A stretch of 64,000 bases of DNA from Schizophyllum amplum (lineage: Eukaryota > Basidiomycota > Agaricomycetes > Agaricales > Schizophyllaceae): positions 1 to 64,000 of the forward strand of contig VDMD01000087.1 of the NCBI GenBank assembly GCA_007026445.1. The letters are read 5' to 3'. The notes under the pieces are model-generated. The model had not been told where the DNA came from. It did not search any database and saw nothing but the letters and a program-made list of their open reading frames with translations. The position numbers were made by a program, and so were the translations under genes. Shown piece after piece: positions 21,359 through 32,906 of this stretch (position 1 is the stretch's first letter; every line of letters starts with the position of its first letter).

Positions 21359-24300
21359 ATGAACTTGCGCAAGCGCGAAAGACAGAGTACTTTGGGGGAC
21401 TCATACGGGACGCGGAGGGTCAAGCGCCGTCTCAATGTGCCCTCGGGGCACTGTGACAATGGTGCGCTCCGCAAGCCCAATCCATTGTATGTGATCTAAC
21501 AGATTGCCCAGCTCCCTGGAGGCACCCCGACGAGCTCGAATTTTACTCCGCCAAGACCCACCCCCACTACAACGCCGCCTCCGTCGTTGCCGATCTAAAG
21601 CGCAACGCGTGCAACATCACCTGTGCCAACAAGTACTCCACCATCCACCTCCAGGACGGCAGCAGCGTTAGGCTCCCCGCCGTGTACCGCCTTCCCCTCA
21701 TCTATATCTCGCACTTTCTCTGGCACTCCGTCTTCCTCGTCGCCTGCTGCGACCAGCCCTGGGAGGAGCACATGTTCAACATCCTCCATATCTCGCGCCT
21801 CATCGTCGCCCTCGCCGAGCACGCGAAGCGCACCGAGCCTCGGGGCGAGGCGCTCGCCATCTGGCGCTGCCCCACCTTCGACCGCGCTGTAATCCGCATG
21901 ACCACCTCCGGCTTCCTGCTCCCGCACAGCACCGGCGGATACGGCGACGAGTACCTCGCCGACTTTTGGGGCTGTACCTCAGGCTTCGACTATACGCGGA
22001 AGATTGACGAAGGTGCGTGTTCTCAATGTCCCCTACTATTCATGACTGAGCGACGCACACAGGTAACTGGAAGGCGTGGGTGACGACCGCGCGCGACGGG
22101 ATCGCACCGCTTGAGGAGGGCGACGAGCTTTATCACTTTGACGCGGCGCCGTATGTCGAGTGTTTGCGATGCGATGGACACGGGGTCATGATATGGGGTC
22201 CAGCTAGGACTAGGGCGGCACGCAAGCTCATGGAACGTCTGACCGTGAAGTATCCCGCGTTATTTGTGTCTACGCCCGCTCCATCTAGCTCTGCGTCAAC
22301 GCCTGCCCCGCCGACATCTGCGCCAACGCCCGAAGCTCAACAGATGGTGGATACACCTGAGGACCAAAAGATGGAGGATGCATCTGAGGAACAACATATG
22401 GTCGCCACGCTTGAAGAACCAGGTAGCGAGATCATTGACACAGAGATCGTCCGCAAGCTCACCCATAACGACTTTAGGTAGCTCACCCAAAACGTCATCA
22501 GGTAGCTCACGCACGACTACGCCCGAGGATCAACTCATGGACGATGCACCGGGGAGCCCACGCCACGCACCCGGAGGCCCACGCGCAAACACACCCGATG
22601 GTAATGACTCACGAGTTCATCGCCCCGCGCATAGATCCCCTGCTCGCAGAGGCACAGATTTCGACTCCAGCCATGGCCATTCATCCCGCGATGGTCGTCC
22701 ATCCCGTGATAACCGTGCATCCCGCGAGAACCATCCATCCCTCAACGACCATCCATCTCGCCGTGATCGTCCATCTCGCGAGGACCATCCATCAACATCT
22801 CGCAACGACCATCCATCCCGCGGGCTCGTCGATGAGCGGACTCAGACGAACAATGTATATCCAGTGCAGCGAATACCCCGAATTGATCTCCGCCAAATGA
22901 TGAAGTCTCGGTCTGGCAGATCGGCGCAGGGTCAGCCTAGCGGATCGGCGCAGTCCCAGTCTAGCGCATCGGCTCAGCGTCAGCCTAGCGGATCGGCGCA
23001 GCTTCAGAAGCACGCATCGGCGCAGCGTCAGCTTAGCGAATCGGCGCAGCTTCAGAAGCAGGCAATGGCCCAGCCTCAGCCTCACGGATCGGCGCAACCG
23101 CAGCCTCACGGATCGGCCCCCCCTCAGCCTCAGACACCGGCCCCGCCGCAGCCTCGCGCATCGACGCAGCCTCAGGCTCACGGATCGGCCCACCCTCAGC
23201 CTCACAAATCGGCGCAACCGCAGCCTCGCCCATCGGCGCAGCTTCAGCCTCATGCATTAGTGCAGTCTCAGCCTAGCGGATCGGCACAGCCTCAGGCTCA
23301 CACATCGGCCCACCCCAACCCTCACAAAGAGAGCCTACCCAACTTTCACAAAGAGAGCCTACCGCCGCCGCCGCCCAAAGAAAGCCTTCCGCCGCCACGG
23401 TTGTATCGTTCCAATGCACACGGACTACTGCTCGCGCGCCATATCATCCCCGCGCCGGCGTTTGTGTCGCCGCCGACGCCCTCCCCGCCGGCATTGGCAT
23501 CGCCGCCCGGACCTGCGTCGCCGCCCGAATCTGCGCCGCCACCGGAGGAGCGAATAGGGAATACGCCTGAGGAGTCGGGGAATACGCCTGAGGAGCTAGG
23601 TAACGCGATTGTCGCCTCCCGCTCGAAGACGTGCCTCCCTCTCGAGGGTGCGCTAACGGAGTCGTTAGCGGGGCCCTCCAGAACATCGCAGCCGTCCTCC
23701 AGAACTTCGCCGCCTTCCTCCAGAACGTCACCGCGCTCCTCCAGCACGTGGCTGTTGTCAGGGCCTTCCAGCACGTCACCGCTCTCCTCACCGGTACCAG
23801 GACGTACGTCTATGCCTGGGGAACAGATGGATGATACACCAGAGGAACGGGTGGATGATACACCCGAGGAACGCATGGATGATACACCCGATGAACGGAT
23901 GGATGATGCACCAGAAGGTAACGAAATCATGGTCTCTCTCATGAAGTCCCCTGCTCACATGAAGCTGTGCTCACAGAGTCGCCTGAGGGTACGAGTACTC
24001 CCCGCGGAGCCGGCGATGTTCATACGCCCCGCGGAGCCAGCAATGTCCGTACTCCCCGCAAAGCGAGCGATGTTCATACTCCTCGCGGAGCCAGCGATAT
24101 TCATACATCTCCCGGGCCTGTCGCGCAGACGAGAGGGGGTGGGAGTGTGCGGACAAGAGCGGGTGGGAGGATTGGTGATGGGAGGACTGGTGATGGTATC
24201 GACGGCCTCGAAGGGATGTCAGCGTCTGAAGGGATGCCGGCGTCTGAAGGGATGCCGGCGTTTGAAGGGATGTCGGCGACTGTTCCAGCGCTTGCAGGTC

Positions 24301-25109
24301 CGGCGCAACCTGGTTGTCCGGCTCAGCCTGGTTCTCACCAATCCGCCCACGAAGAGAGCTTCCCACCTCGGGAACAGCCTACACCACGAGAAAGACCTGC
24401 AACACGGGAACGGCCTGCATCCCAACAATTGGACGCGTGCCACCTCTCTCCGACCAAGGCCGAACCCACATCCGAGTGGGAAGTGGACAGCGCGGCCTGG
24501 TCCCCACCTCCCAACACCTCCGAAGCCGAGCGCTTCCGCCAGCAGGCCGGCTCGTCGCAGAAGTCGCCGCGGACATCCTCCGCAGACCTCCGCCAGGAGA
24601 TCCAGCGGCTGCAGAACGAGCTGCATGCCGAGCGCGCCGAGTGTCTCGAGGAAAGCCGGCGGCATCACGAAGAAACCCAGCGGCTGCAGGACGAGCTGCA
24701 CGCCCAGCACGCCGCGCACCTCGAGGAGAGCCGCCGGCACCGCGAGGAGACCCAGCGGCTGCAGGACGAGCATCGCGCGGAGACTCAGCGGCTGCAGGGC
24801 GAGTTGCGCGCAGAGACCCAGCGGCTGCAAAGCGAGCTGCACGCGGAGACCCAGCGGCTGCACGCCGAGCGCGCCGCGCGCCTGCAGGCGATGCAGGAGA
24901 ACGTGCAGCTGCAGGCGAGCGCGCACCAGGAGTACTGCGTGCTGGCGGAGCGCGAGCGGCAGGCGGGGGAGGAGCGGGACAGGCGCCACGCGGAGGAGCT
25001 GGCGCAGGTGCTCCGTGACGCGGCGGCGCGGGAGGAGCGACGCATGAGGCCCTTCGTGCCGTTGCAGTCGGGATCTCGTGGTGGAGTACCGGGTCCTGCG
25101 CTTACATGA
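21359..25109 (+). CDS. Cassette-family member D, 1155 aa
   Basis: Exons: 21359-21461, 21512-22012, 22063-22422, 22478-23599, 23669-23917 and 23977-25109. Introns are 50-69 nt, all phase 1 and matching those of B. The start is MNLRKR. Residues 35-201 hold the conserved module (VYRLPLIYISHFLWHS, WEEHMFNILHISRLI). Residues 202-321 include DELYHFDAAPYVECLRC. Residues 322-695 are a long Ser/Gln/Pro-rich repeat (GSAQPQPH-type units) preceded by His/Pro/Arg-rich units. Residues 696-778 hold DDTPEER repeats. The terminal 377 residues hold GASDVHTPR-like repeats and a coiled coil. The intron at 23600-23668 is a multiple of three and open, so it may also be retained. D is on the opposite strand to A-C. 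Function unknown. Confidence 0.75.
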
Positions 25110-25493
25110 CATTTTCCTCTCGGGTATGATGAGACTGAAGGTGAAGTTGAATTGGTGTTATAACAGTTGACCGTGTTGCTAGCTATGTTCTTTTGCCGCT
25201 TTCCGAATTCTCGACTCAGGCGACGATTAGAGACGCGCTTGGGGCCTTGGGCGAGAAATATATGATTTGCTTGAAGCAAGGCTTGGTCGTTTTTGTAGTG
25301 TTGTCTCGCATAACTTACTCTTCGTCGTTGTCGTGCTATGCTTGATATTTTAGAGTCTTTTGTACTTATTTTCGAGCATGATGCATGAATGCATGAAGGA
25401 TAAAATCGTGAAGGTTTGCGAGGAACCGGGCCGATATGTTTTCCGCATCGGTACTTGTAACCCCAGTGTAACCCTCGTTCAACTCGCCTCACC
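25110..25493. other. Intergenic between D and RRD1, family 3' flank
   Basis: Bases 25110-25345 are an inverted match of 3464-3697 downstream of B. The rest is the 5' flank of the phosphatase activator gene. Confidence 0.6.
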
Positions 25494-27478
25494 ATGTCGT
25501 CCCGACTCCCCCAACTGCGCGAGGTCCCCATATCGACGGTGGAACGGCTCCCCGAGCTGCCGTCGCAGAAAATCAAGAGCGATCACGACATAGAGACCTG
25601 GAGGACGACGCGCTCGTACTACGACTTTTCCCTCTTCATCCGGCGCCTATGCGAGAGCGTCGTCGGGAGGACGCTGCCTTATGAACCACAGGAGACTTCT
25701 GAGGTGCGCTAGGACCGCGCTGGATGATATGGTACTAAAGCTTACCGCCCAGGCAGTCTCGAGCGTCCTGAGATTGCTGGAGACCTTGGATAGATGGATT
25801 GACGAGATCCCACCGCAGAACTCGCCCCAGCGCTTTGGGAACCTCGCATTTAGGACATGGGGGAAGCGGCTGGAGGAGGTGCGTGCCCAATTAGTCAATC
25901 GGGATGCTTGCTGACCGCCGGACTTGCAGAACGTCAGCGCGCTGCTCGCCACCCTTGCCCCCTCCCCCCTCGTCCCGCACGTCCTTCCTTACTTCCTCAC
26001 GTCCTTCGGCTCATTCGTGCGCATGGACTACGGTACCGGGCACGAAGCGTCATTTGCAATGTTTCTCGCCTGCTTGACGTTGACGCGGGTCTTCGAGGTG
26101 CGTCGTCCCCGTGCTACCAAATCAGGACAGTAACACTCCAATTCCGCAAGCCAGAAGAAGAAGAAGAGCGGCAGCTTGTCTTTCTCGTATTCGTGCGATA
26201 CCTCAAGCTCTGCTGGAGGCTGCAGGACGTGTATCGGTGCGCACGTCCATCTTTGACGCGCATTGCCTCCGCTGAATGCATGTGCAGACTCGAGCCCGCA
26301 GGCAGCCACGGCGTCTGGGGCCTCGACGACTCGTGCTTCCTGCCGTACATATTCGGCAGCGCGCAGTTTAGAGGTGAGTAGTGAATGCATATGTGCCTGG
26401 ACCTCTATCTCACCCCAATTCCTCAGACCAGACGGAGATTCCCGTCGACGCCGTCCTCAGGAATCCCCTCCCGCCCACGAACCTCTACTTCATGGCCATC
26501 ATGCGGATACACGAGGTTAAGCATGGTGAGTCGTGTGCGCGCGCGCTGAGTCGTGAGCGAGCGGGAAGACCGGCAACTGTGTGCGCAACCATGGTGCATT
26601 CCTTCCACACCCCACCGTGCACCCTCAGCCCCCCTCACTCATAACCTCAGCACCCCCACAAGCTAACTCACCTTCCCCAGGTCCCTTCTACGAACACTCG
26701 TCCCAGCTGCACGCCATCGCGACAGGCGTGCAGGCGTGGTCGAAGGTGCATACGGGGCTTTTGAAGATGTTCGAGGTGAGTGAGGACTATATTCCCTAAC
26801 CAAGCTGAACTTGCCCCACAGGCAGAGGTGCTCGGCAAGCGCGTCGTCGTGCAGCACATCCCGCTCGGGGGGATTATGGAGTGGGAGCCGGCGTCGTCAC
26901 CTGCCACTCCGGATTCTTCGGCTGCGAATCCACCATCGTCGGCTGCGCCCACGGCTGCCACCACTGCCGATGCAACTGCACCTCGGATAGCCTCACAACT
27001 CACTGGTACCGCGTCTTCGAAGTCGGCTTCGGTTCTTAACACTGCACCATGGGCGTCGCGAGGTCCAATGACTTCACAAGCGCCATCGACCGCTCCATGT
27101 GCGGCTTCAGCCTCGACGGCTGCACAAGCGCCAACGACCGCGCCGGGGGCTACACAATTCCCTAGGGCTGCTGTACGAGGTCCAGCATCGACGGCTGCAC
27201 AAGGTCCAACAACCGCGCCATGGGCATCTCAAAGTCCAACATCCGCCCCATGGGGCATCAAAAAATCCAACATTCGCATCCCAAAATCCAGCGACTGCCC
27301 CATGGGCGTCTCAAAGTTCAACAGCAGCCCCATGGGCATCTCAAAGTCCAACAACCGCCCCACGCGCAGCCAATTGTGCGCCCCAGGCCCCCGAGTGCGC
27401 GTCCTGTGCTGCACCTACGGTCGCGCCGTGGGCTATGCCGCCGCCGGCATGGACGACGGGGGCGGCGGCGACGCGTAG
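25494..27478 (+). CDS. RRD1: PP2A phosphatase activator / PTPA (peptidyl-prolyl isomerase family)
   Basis: Exons: 25494-25703, 25753-25878, 25930-26097, 26151-26236, 26288-26373, 26427-26525, 26681-26775 and 26822-27478 (508 aa). PTPA proteins activate type 2A phosphatases and have prolyl isomerase activity. Visible signatures are LDRWIDEIPPQNSPQRFGN, MDYGTGHEASFAMF (residues 144-157), LEPAGSHGVWGLDD, EVKHGPFYEHS and VVVQHIPLGGIMEW. A long C-terminal tail after the domain favours RRD1 over RRD2. The tail is Ala/Thr/Pro-rich with 10-residue TAPWASQSP-like repeats. Near 27247 the repeat register slips by one base: the model ends at 27478, while the other frame keeps the repeat and ends at 27524. 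That suggests a recent frameshift within the disordered tail. Confidence 0.93.
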
Positions 27479-27807
27479 TGCTGGTGCATCACGCGTAGAG
27501 GATGCGATTGCGGAGGATGGCTAAAGGGAAGGTGGGATTTGGAAAGGCTAGCGTTGTGGATTGAATCCTTGTTCTTGGCTGCTGTACAGCCATGTGCTTC
27601 TGTAGAAGACTTGTACTGTATGATACATAAGACGCTAACGATGTACACTGGGACTGCACCGCGGAGGTACTGCATGGCATTGAGATAGTGAAAAGTCGAG
27701 CTTGCGAACTTCGCAAACGTGTGCGGCGTGCGCCAGTGACAGACAGTCCGGCCCGACCTTCCGGCTCTCTCAGCCACTCTTGACACCCGCGCTCGTCGTC
27801 GGGCACG

Positions 27808-28923
27808 ATGATCAGGTTCATCCTCGTCCAGAACCGACAGGGAAAGACGCGCCTCTCCAAATGGTACGTCCCGTACGATGACGACGAGAAGGTGCGCTCT
27901 CCAAGCCTACCCTTTGTGATCCCTTTCCTCCGCGTCCCTCAATATCAGTCACCATGAGCGCCCCGTCCGATTGAACACATCGTCGGCCCCTGTGATCTGA
28001 CGTGGCGATGCTTCACTCTGAAGTCTTCGGGATATAGTTCCACTGCCAGTCGCTGGCTTTCCGTACCTCGACTCGCCAATCCCCCGCAGTCTCCTCGTCT
28101 CGCCTCGAGAGTGGGTGAAGCATCACTAAACCTTGCTCGCAGGTCCGCCTCCGCGGTGAAGTGCACCGTCTAGTCGCACCCAGAGATCAGCGGCACCAGT
28201 CCAACTTTGTCGAGGTACGTCCGCTTACCATGCGACTCCCAGCGCTTGCTGACGCATCGCTCTTCTTTCCTCCTCGTCCTATGCTCGACGCTATGCCACC
28301 ACTATCACACGTGCGACGCCATCCCGTCCTTGCCTCAACTCGCCTGCCATTCAACCCATCCCTTCACTCCCCAGTTCCGCGCCTACAAGCTCGTCTACCG
28401 CCGCTACGCCGGCCTCTTCTTCTGCGTCTGCGTCGACGCCAACGACAACGAGCTCGCGTACCTCGAGGCCGTGCACCTCTTTGTTGAAGTCCTCGGTACG
28501 TGCCACTTCCCCGTCGTATTGGTCTCGCTGACACCTTACTCCTTCCTTCCTTCCTCCCCAGACTCTTTCTTCGACAACGTCTGCGAGCTCGACCTGGTGT
28601 TCAACTTCTATAAGGTGTGTGTTTTATCCAGGCTATATGCGCCCCATGCGTGTTGGGCTGTACCCTTTCGGGCCTAGGACTGTATGCGCTCAAGGAGTCT
28701 TACCACATGCGCTCCGTGCTTTGGATCCCATGCGCTCAGAACCGGACTATATGCCTCCTACCAAGACTCCATGCCCTCCTACCAAAACCATGCGCTTGGG
28801 GCATAACTGACTGGCTAGCAGGTGTACGCCATCCTAGACGAGATCTTCCTCGCGGGGGAGATCGAGGAGACGAGCAGGGATGTTGTGTTGAGCAGACTGG
28901 AGGAGCTCGAGAAACTGGAGTAG
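27808..28923 (+). CDS. APS2: AP-2 complex small subunit sigma
   Basis: Exons: 27808-27891, 28143-28214, 28375-28495, 28562-28614 and 28822-28923 (143 aa). The protein matches clathrin adaptor sigma-2 almost end to end: it starts [20 protein letters not shown] and contains [40 protein letters not shown] and [11 protein letters not shown]-2 links clathrin to cargo at the plasma membrane; the sigma chain forms part of the core that binds dileucine signals. Length fits the family (about 142 aa). Introns 1, 2 and 5 (251, 160 and 207 nt) are longer than the roughly 50-nt norm here. Intron 1 holds a short inverted repeat (gatgcttcac / gtgaagcatc). Confidence 0.96.
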
Positions 28924-29352
28924 CGGGAGCTCGATAGACTGTAATGGTGCCATCCCGAAAGGACCTTGACGCCGGGGCATCACATTCGCGAGGCGAGCTA
29001 GCAGAGGCAGGGCGAGGAAGGGTGTTCAACATATGGTGCGTGTCGAATCTTCTATACACGACAATGCACCTAATGCCTGACATATATAGCATACGAGCGG
29101 ACCTGTATATCACCGCGCAATTGGATAGTGCTTTTGTATGTTCGCGGTGTTCAACAACCTTGTCATGACGCTGCCGCAAGCAGCAGTGCGTGATGTCGTC
29201 AACAGTCGGCGTTCTCCTCGTCGTTATCATGCAATCTTCGGGGCCCATAATTGGATTCAATATATGAGTACAGTAAGGCCAGGCTCTTCTAAACGATAAC
29301 ACTTCGCAGGGATTACTACCTTCAAACTTCAATCTGTCATCTCTTTTCTCAT
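28924..29352. other. Convergent intergenic space
   Basis: Separates the 3' ends of APS2 (plus) and the Hmp1-like gene (minus). No gene or structured repeat seen. Confidence 0.5.
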
Positions 29353-29922
29353 TTAGCTCGCAGGGTTGTTGATGGCCTTCTGCGCCTCTCCCGACTTCTT
29401 CTGCGCAGAACCTGAGTACATGGTCAGCAGCGTCAAGCAACATGCAGTATAGAATCACTCGCCTTTGGCTTGCTGTGAGCTGTCGCCGGTGAGTGCGCCA
29501 GTGATGTTCTTCGCATATCTGAACGATACATTCAGAGTCTGTCCGGTCTGTTACGTCGGAGACACGAACCCTGAGACCTGGTCTTGCACACCCTCCACAT
29601 AGTTCTGAGCCTGAGCAGCCTTGTACTCGGTTTCGCCGCTGTATACAGGGTCAGATGGCAAAGAACAGCAGTCGTGGATGATGGAGAAGGACGCGAGGTG
29701 TGAGTCGGAGGGAGCGTGTGGGTATTCGACACTCACGCCATGTGTTCCTCAGCACCGGAGCGCTGCCACTCGGTCGCACCAGTCATATTGCCGATCTGTC
29801 GATATACCGTCAGTGACAAGCAGAAATGGCGAGCAAGCAAGACGACGCACCGCCTCGACGACATTCCCCTTCGTGCTGTGGTACTGGCCAGTCGCCTTCG
29901 AGGGTTCGTTGCTGGAGGACAT
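29353..29922 (-). CDS. Hmp1-like mismatch and cruciform DNA-binding / CsbD-like small protein
   Basis: Exons on the minus strand: 29922-29851, 29795-29737, 29638-29570, 29518-29463 and 29411-29353 (104 aa). The protein is small, hydrophilic and repeated: EPSKATGQYHSTKGNVVEAI, GNMTGATEWQRSGAEEH, ETEYKAAQAQNYVEGVQDQ, TGALTGDSSQQAKG. This matches the fungal Hmp1 type (mismatched base pair and cruciform DNA recognition protein), related to bacterial CsbD stress proteins. Such proteins are often stress-induced. The last intron (29412-29462) starts with GCGAGT rather than GT. A GC-AG intron is needed to keep the frame and to give the expected Lys-rich end. A TATAAAAG box lies about 85 bp upstream of the start. 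Confidence 0.88.
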
Positions 29923-30278
29923 GGCTATATGCGGGCGAAAAAACGATGTTGGCGGGTGCTAAAAGAGGGAAAGGATGAGAAGGGCAGGAATCGATGTGTC
30001 CCGTCTTTTATACGCGCAAGGCAGCAGGCTGACAGCGACGTACAGCAAGCTCTAGATGTCGCATGACCGCATCGAGAAGGAAGCCGCCATATACCTTTGA
30101 TCCGCGCTATGGACAGGGGCAGACGCGTTAACATCGATGAGAACAATGTACGCGTTTGGTGGTGACGTCACGCGACAAAACGCGCGCTTGAAGCTGAAAG
30201 TTGTCGCAAACGATGGCATGGCTCTAGCAGCTGCTCTTCAATATTGGTTCGATAGATCAGGGAACTTAACAATTATCA
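29923..30278. other. Upstream region of the Hmp1-like gene
   Basis: Contains the TATA promoter at 30005-30012 of the minus-strand Hmp1-like gene and the 3' flank of the F-box gene. Nothing else seen. Confidence 0.6.
30005..30012 (-). promoter_or_regulatory. TATA box of the Hmp1-like gene
   Basis: TATAAAAG on the minus strand, about 85 bp upstream of the ATG at 29922. A clear core promoter, as expected for a strongly induced small stress gene. Confidence 0.65.
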
Positions 30279-31583
30279 CTAGACAGACATCCACTGGTCC
30301 ATGAGTGCTCCTCGCTCGCATGTGAAAACATGGTGCTGCACCTCGACCCCACATTCCTTGCCCAAACACACCAAGTCGTGCAGAGCTTCCGTATTTACAG
30401 CCTCGTAGCAGTCTGCACTGAACCACAGGTCGATATTCGCCAGCTCCGGCTGATTCTTCGACCGACCGCGAAGGATGTCCGCCAGCGCACCTGACCGGAC
30501 GACATTCGACAGGATGCCCGCATCCCCAACTCTCGCGGTCGGACGTGCAACGGCGACGATGGTGAGCTTGCGCAGGCGCGGTAAGCGCCCGAGCCACGCG
30601 TTGCTCTCCCTCCCCGCAGCGCATATCAGCTCCTCAACTGTGCCGCACGCGTCCACGAGCGCGTCCCCTTGCGGGCCGAGTAGGATCGCGTACATGCACA
30701 GAGTCCGCAGCGCGCAGTTGGACCGCGCGAGGAAGTCGAATAGGCGTTCCACGTCCGCGCCCAGCAGGCTCCCGCGCACGCGCAGCTCGACCAGCGCGGG
30801 CGCCACCAGGCCCGCCAGCGTCTGCACGTGGGCGCAGAGGGAGCGCAGCTCAGGGAGCTCCGTCCGTGTACGCGGCACAAAGGAGATGACATCTGTGGAC
30901 GAAAGCTCCTGTGCGTGCTTGAGGAGATGACGGGCGTAACGGGGCGGATTTGCGGCAGTGAACAGCGGGCCTGCGTACCGCCTGAGTTGCTGCCAAGGTA
31001 GCACGAAGGGCAGTTCAACTGCCTCGCCGTTAGGTACGCGGAAGGCGAAGGACGAAAGGAGAGGCGCGGTGGAGAACATCGATTGCACTTCGGGCTTCTC
31101 TCCCATTCCGAAGGCGGCGATGAGATGGGCTGTAATGGTGGCGACGCGGAGAAGGGGAATCGCATCGTGCAGGGGGACCAGGCATGCGAGAGGCGTGTAT
31201 GCGAGATTCAGCGTCACCCTCTCCCAGCGACGACTGTGCGCGATGAGGGCGCTGAGGGCCTGGCATGGCCCCGGTTTGCCTATCTCGAGGTAGTCGATGG
31301 AGAGGGCATGGGCGCCTGCGCGAGCGATGCGCGCATCAATTGCCTCTACCATTGCTGTGGAATCATCGGGGCGTGCAATCGTGACGCGTATGCTGGACCA
31401 CAGGTTCGGGTATGCGAGCGCAACGCGACGCCAGGAGGTGCAGACGGCGCTCGCAGCGACTGGTCCTGCGGCGAGGGCGGACTGATGACGGATGAGTAGG
31501 GCTTGGTTTCGGTCTGTCAAGAGTGTATGAGATAAGACCTCCGCGAGCAGTTCCGGGGGAAAATTGTGTATAGGATGGGACAT
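30279..31583 (-). CDS. F-box protein, 434 aa, intronless
   Basis: A single exon starting at 31583. Residues 1-50 form an F-box (MSHPIHNFPPELLAEVLSHT, then CTSWRRVALAYPNLWSSI). F-box proteins link substrates to SCF ubiquitin ligases through Skp1. The rest is a leucine-rich body of the kind common in expanded basidiomycete F-box families, with no sharply defined repeat. A clear paralogue (427 aa) lies at 56202-57485 on the opposite strand; the two align end to end and both lack introns. The substrate is unknown. Confidence 0.88.
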   Translation of the reverse strand: MSHPIHNFPPELLAEVLSHTLLTDRNQALLIRHQSALAAGPVAASAVCTSWRRVALAYPNLWSSIRVTIARPDDSTAMVEAIDARIARAGAHALSIDYLEIGKPGPCQALSALIAHSRRWERVTLNLAYTPLACLVPLHDAIPLLRVATITAHLIAAFGMGEKPEVQSMFSTAPLLSSFAFRVPNGEAVELPFVLPWQQLRRYAGPLFTAANPPRYARHLLKHAQELSSTDVISFVPRTRTELPELRSLCAHVQTLAGLVAPALVELRVRGSLLGADVERLFDFLARSNCALRTLCMYAILLGPQGDALVDACGTVEELICAAGRESNAWLGRLPRLRKLTIVAVARPTARVGDAGILSNVVRSGALADILRGRSKNQPELANIDLWFSADCYEAVNTEALHDLVCLGKECGVEVQHHVFTCERGALMDQWMSV

Positions 31584-32529
31584 CGTCCTGTCAGGCCTGT
31601 TACCGGTGAGCGAACGCTGGCCCGGGAGCGAACTTGAGCGGTGGGAGTAGATAACTCGATGGCACCTCTGACGATGTGGGATCGATGGTTATACCCGACT
31701 ACAGAAAGTCGGGACGAGGTGGAAGAACTTATCACGGTTGACTTCACAGACTTCCGCGCAGCCCTGCAAAGTTACGCGTCGGATTCGAGGCTACTGCGGT
31801 CGACGATGCGTAGTTTACGCGTGGCACGTCGGGAGCCTCGCAGTCCGCAGGCTCTGTGCTCGTATGCAGTATCTCGTGAAGTTCCGTGGTCGCAATTGAA
31901 CGGCTCGCACCCGATAGCTCGAGTGTGGTGGATGAGGACAAACCGTGAGAACAGCGAATGCGCCGCAGACTCGTGGGAAAGTGCGAAAACAGCTGTCAAT
32001 GGTGGCGCGGGTGCGACGCCTGCCCCTGGCCTGCCCTACGCCCTGGGTTCACTACTACTTCCAGAGATTCAAAAGACATCCTCCAATACGGTTTTATGCC
32101 CTGCGCCCTCAAACATGATTTGTTTGTACCCGTGCACACGAATCTTGATTATTCGGGGGAACTAACTAGAATGGACCCACATCGTTTACCGATGACGGGA
32201 GCGTAGCCCGCAGGAATGCGCGCGCGCTCGACTCATGGCACGTTCCATTGACTCTTTTGGACACGGTTGAGGGCGCAGCAGCAGCACAGTCAGACGGGGC
32301 CGAGGGTACAGGCATCCCGCAGCCCACCTCACGCGAGCCACCGGGTTGGACATTCCCCCGTTTCGATATTCTCATGATCAGCGTACAAAAGCGCGAGGCA
32401 GTGTGGGGCAGAACACCAGCCCACCAGCCCAGCTTCACAGCCTCATAAGCACTCTTCGAAGCCTGCCAAACTTGTAAGTATCGACAGCTGTCCGACTTGT
32501 GCGCATCGTTGCTCACCGTGTTCAGAGCC
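31584..32529. other. Divergent intergenic region
   Basis: Lies between the starts of the F-box gene (minus) and the 67-aa gene (plus). A 174-codon open frame at 31641-32165 has no splice support or recognisable content and is treated as chance. Confidence 0.5.
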
Positions 32530-32781
32530 ATGTCCAACAACGAGAAATCCGAGTCGACGGCTTCGCTCCTGCCTCAGGGCGGCAAGAAAGGTCGGGATAG
32601 CTCTTCACATTGCGAAGGCAAGTACTGATGGCTCGCAGAGGATAAGAAGAATGTGGACAAGAAGCCTGCGCAGCCTGAGGCCGGTACCAAGTCCACCGCC
32701 AGCCACACTGAGTTCGCGGAACTGGCCAAAAAGCACGGATGGGGCTCAGCGACGCCGAGCGGTGCGTCATTTGGTGGATGA
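32530..32781 (+). CDS. Small hydrophilic protein, 67 aa, unknown
   Basis: Exons 32530-32590 and 32639-32781 with one 48-nt phase-1 intron. The protein begins MSNNEKSESTASLLPQGGKK, has a Lys/Asp-rich middle and ends near HTEFAELAKKHGWG. No signal peptide or membrane segment. The clean ATG, single canonical intron and placement between two real genes support it, but I do not recognise the family. Confidence 0.55.
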
Positions 32782-32906
32782 TGGAGGGCGACACGGTGAA
32801 TGATGAGGAATGAGGAGTGATGAATCCGGAGTATGAGAGTTTGAGCGGGATTGAGAGTATGAATGGTTGAAAGAAAATGAGAGAAAATCCATGCAATTTT
32901 TAGCGA

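Noticed and set aside
22264..25047. 927-codon uninterrupted frame in member D
   Set aside because: It starts out of frame within exon 3, joins the true frame in exons 4-5, then reads the wrong frame of exon 6. The spliced model matches B exon by exon.
31641..32165. 174-codon plus-strand frame upstream of the F-box gene
   Set aside because: No splice sites, motif or homology recognisable. It lies in a divergent promoter region.
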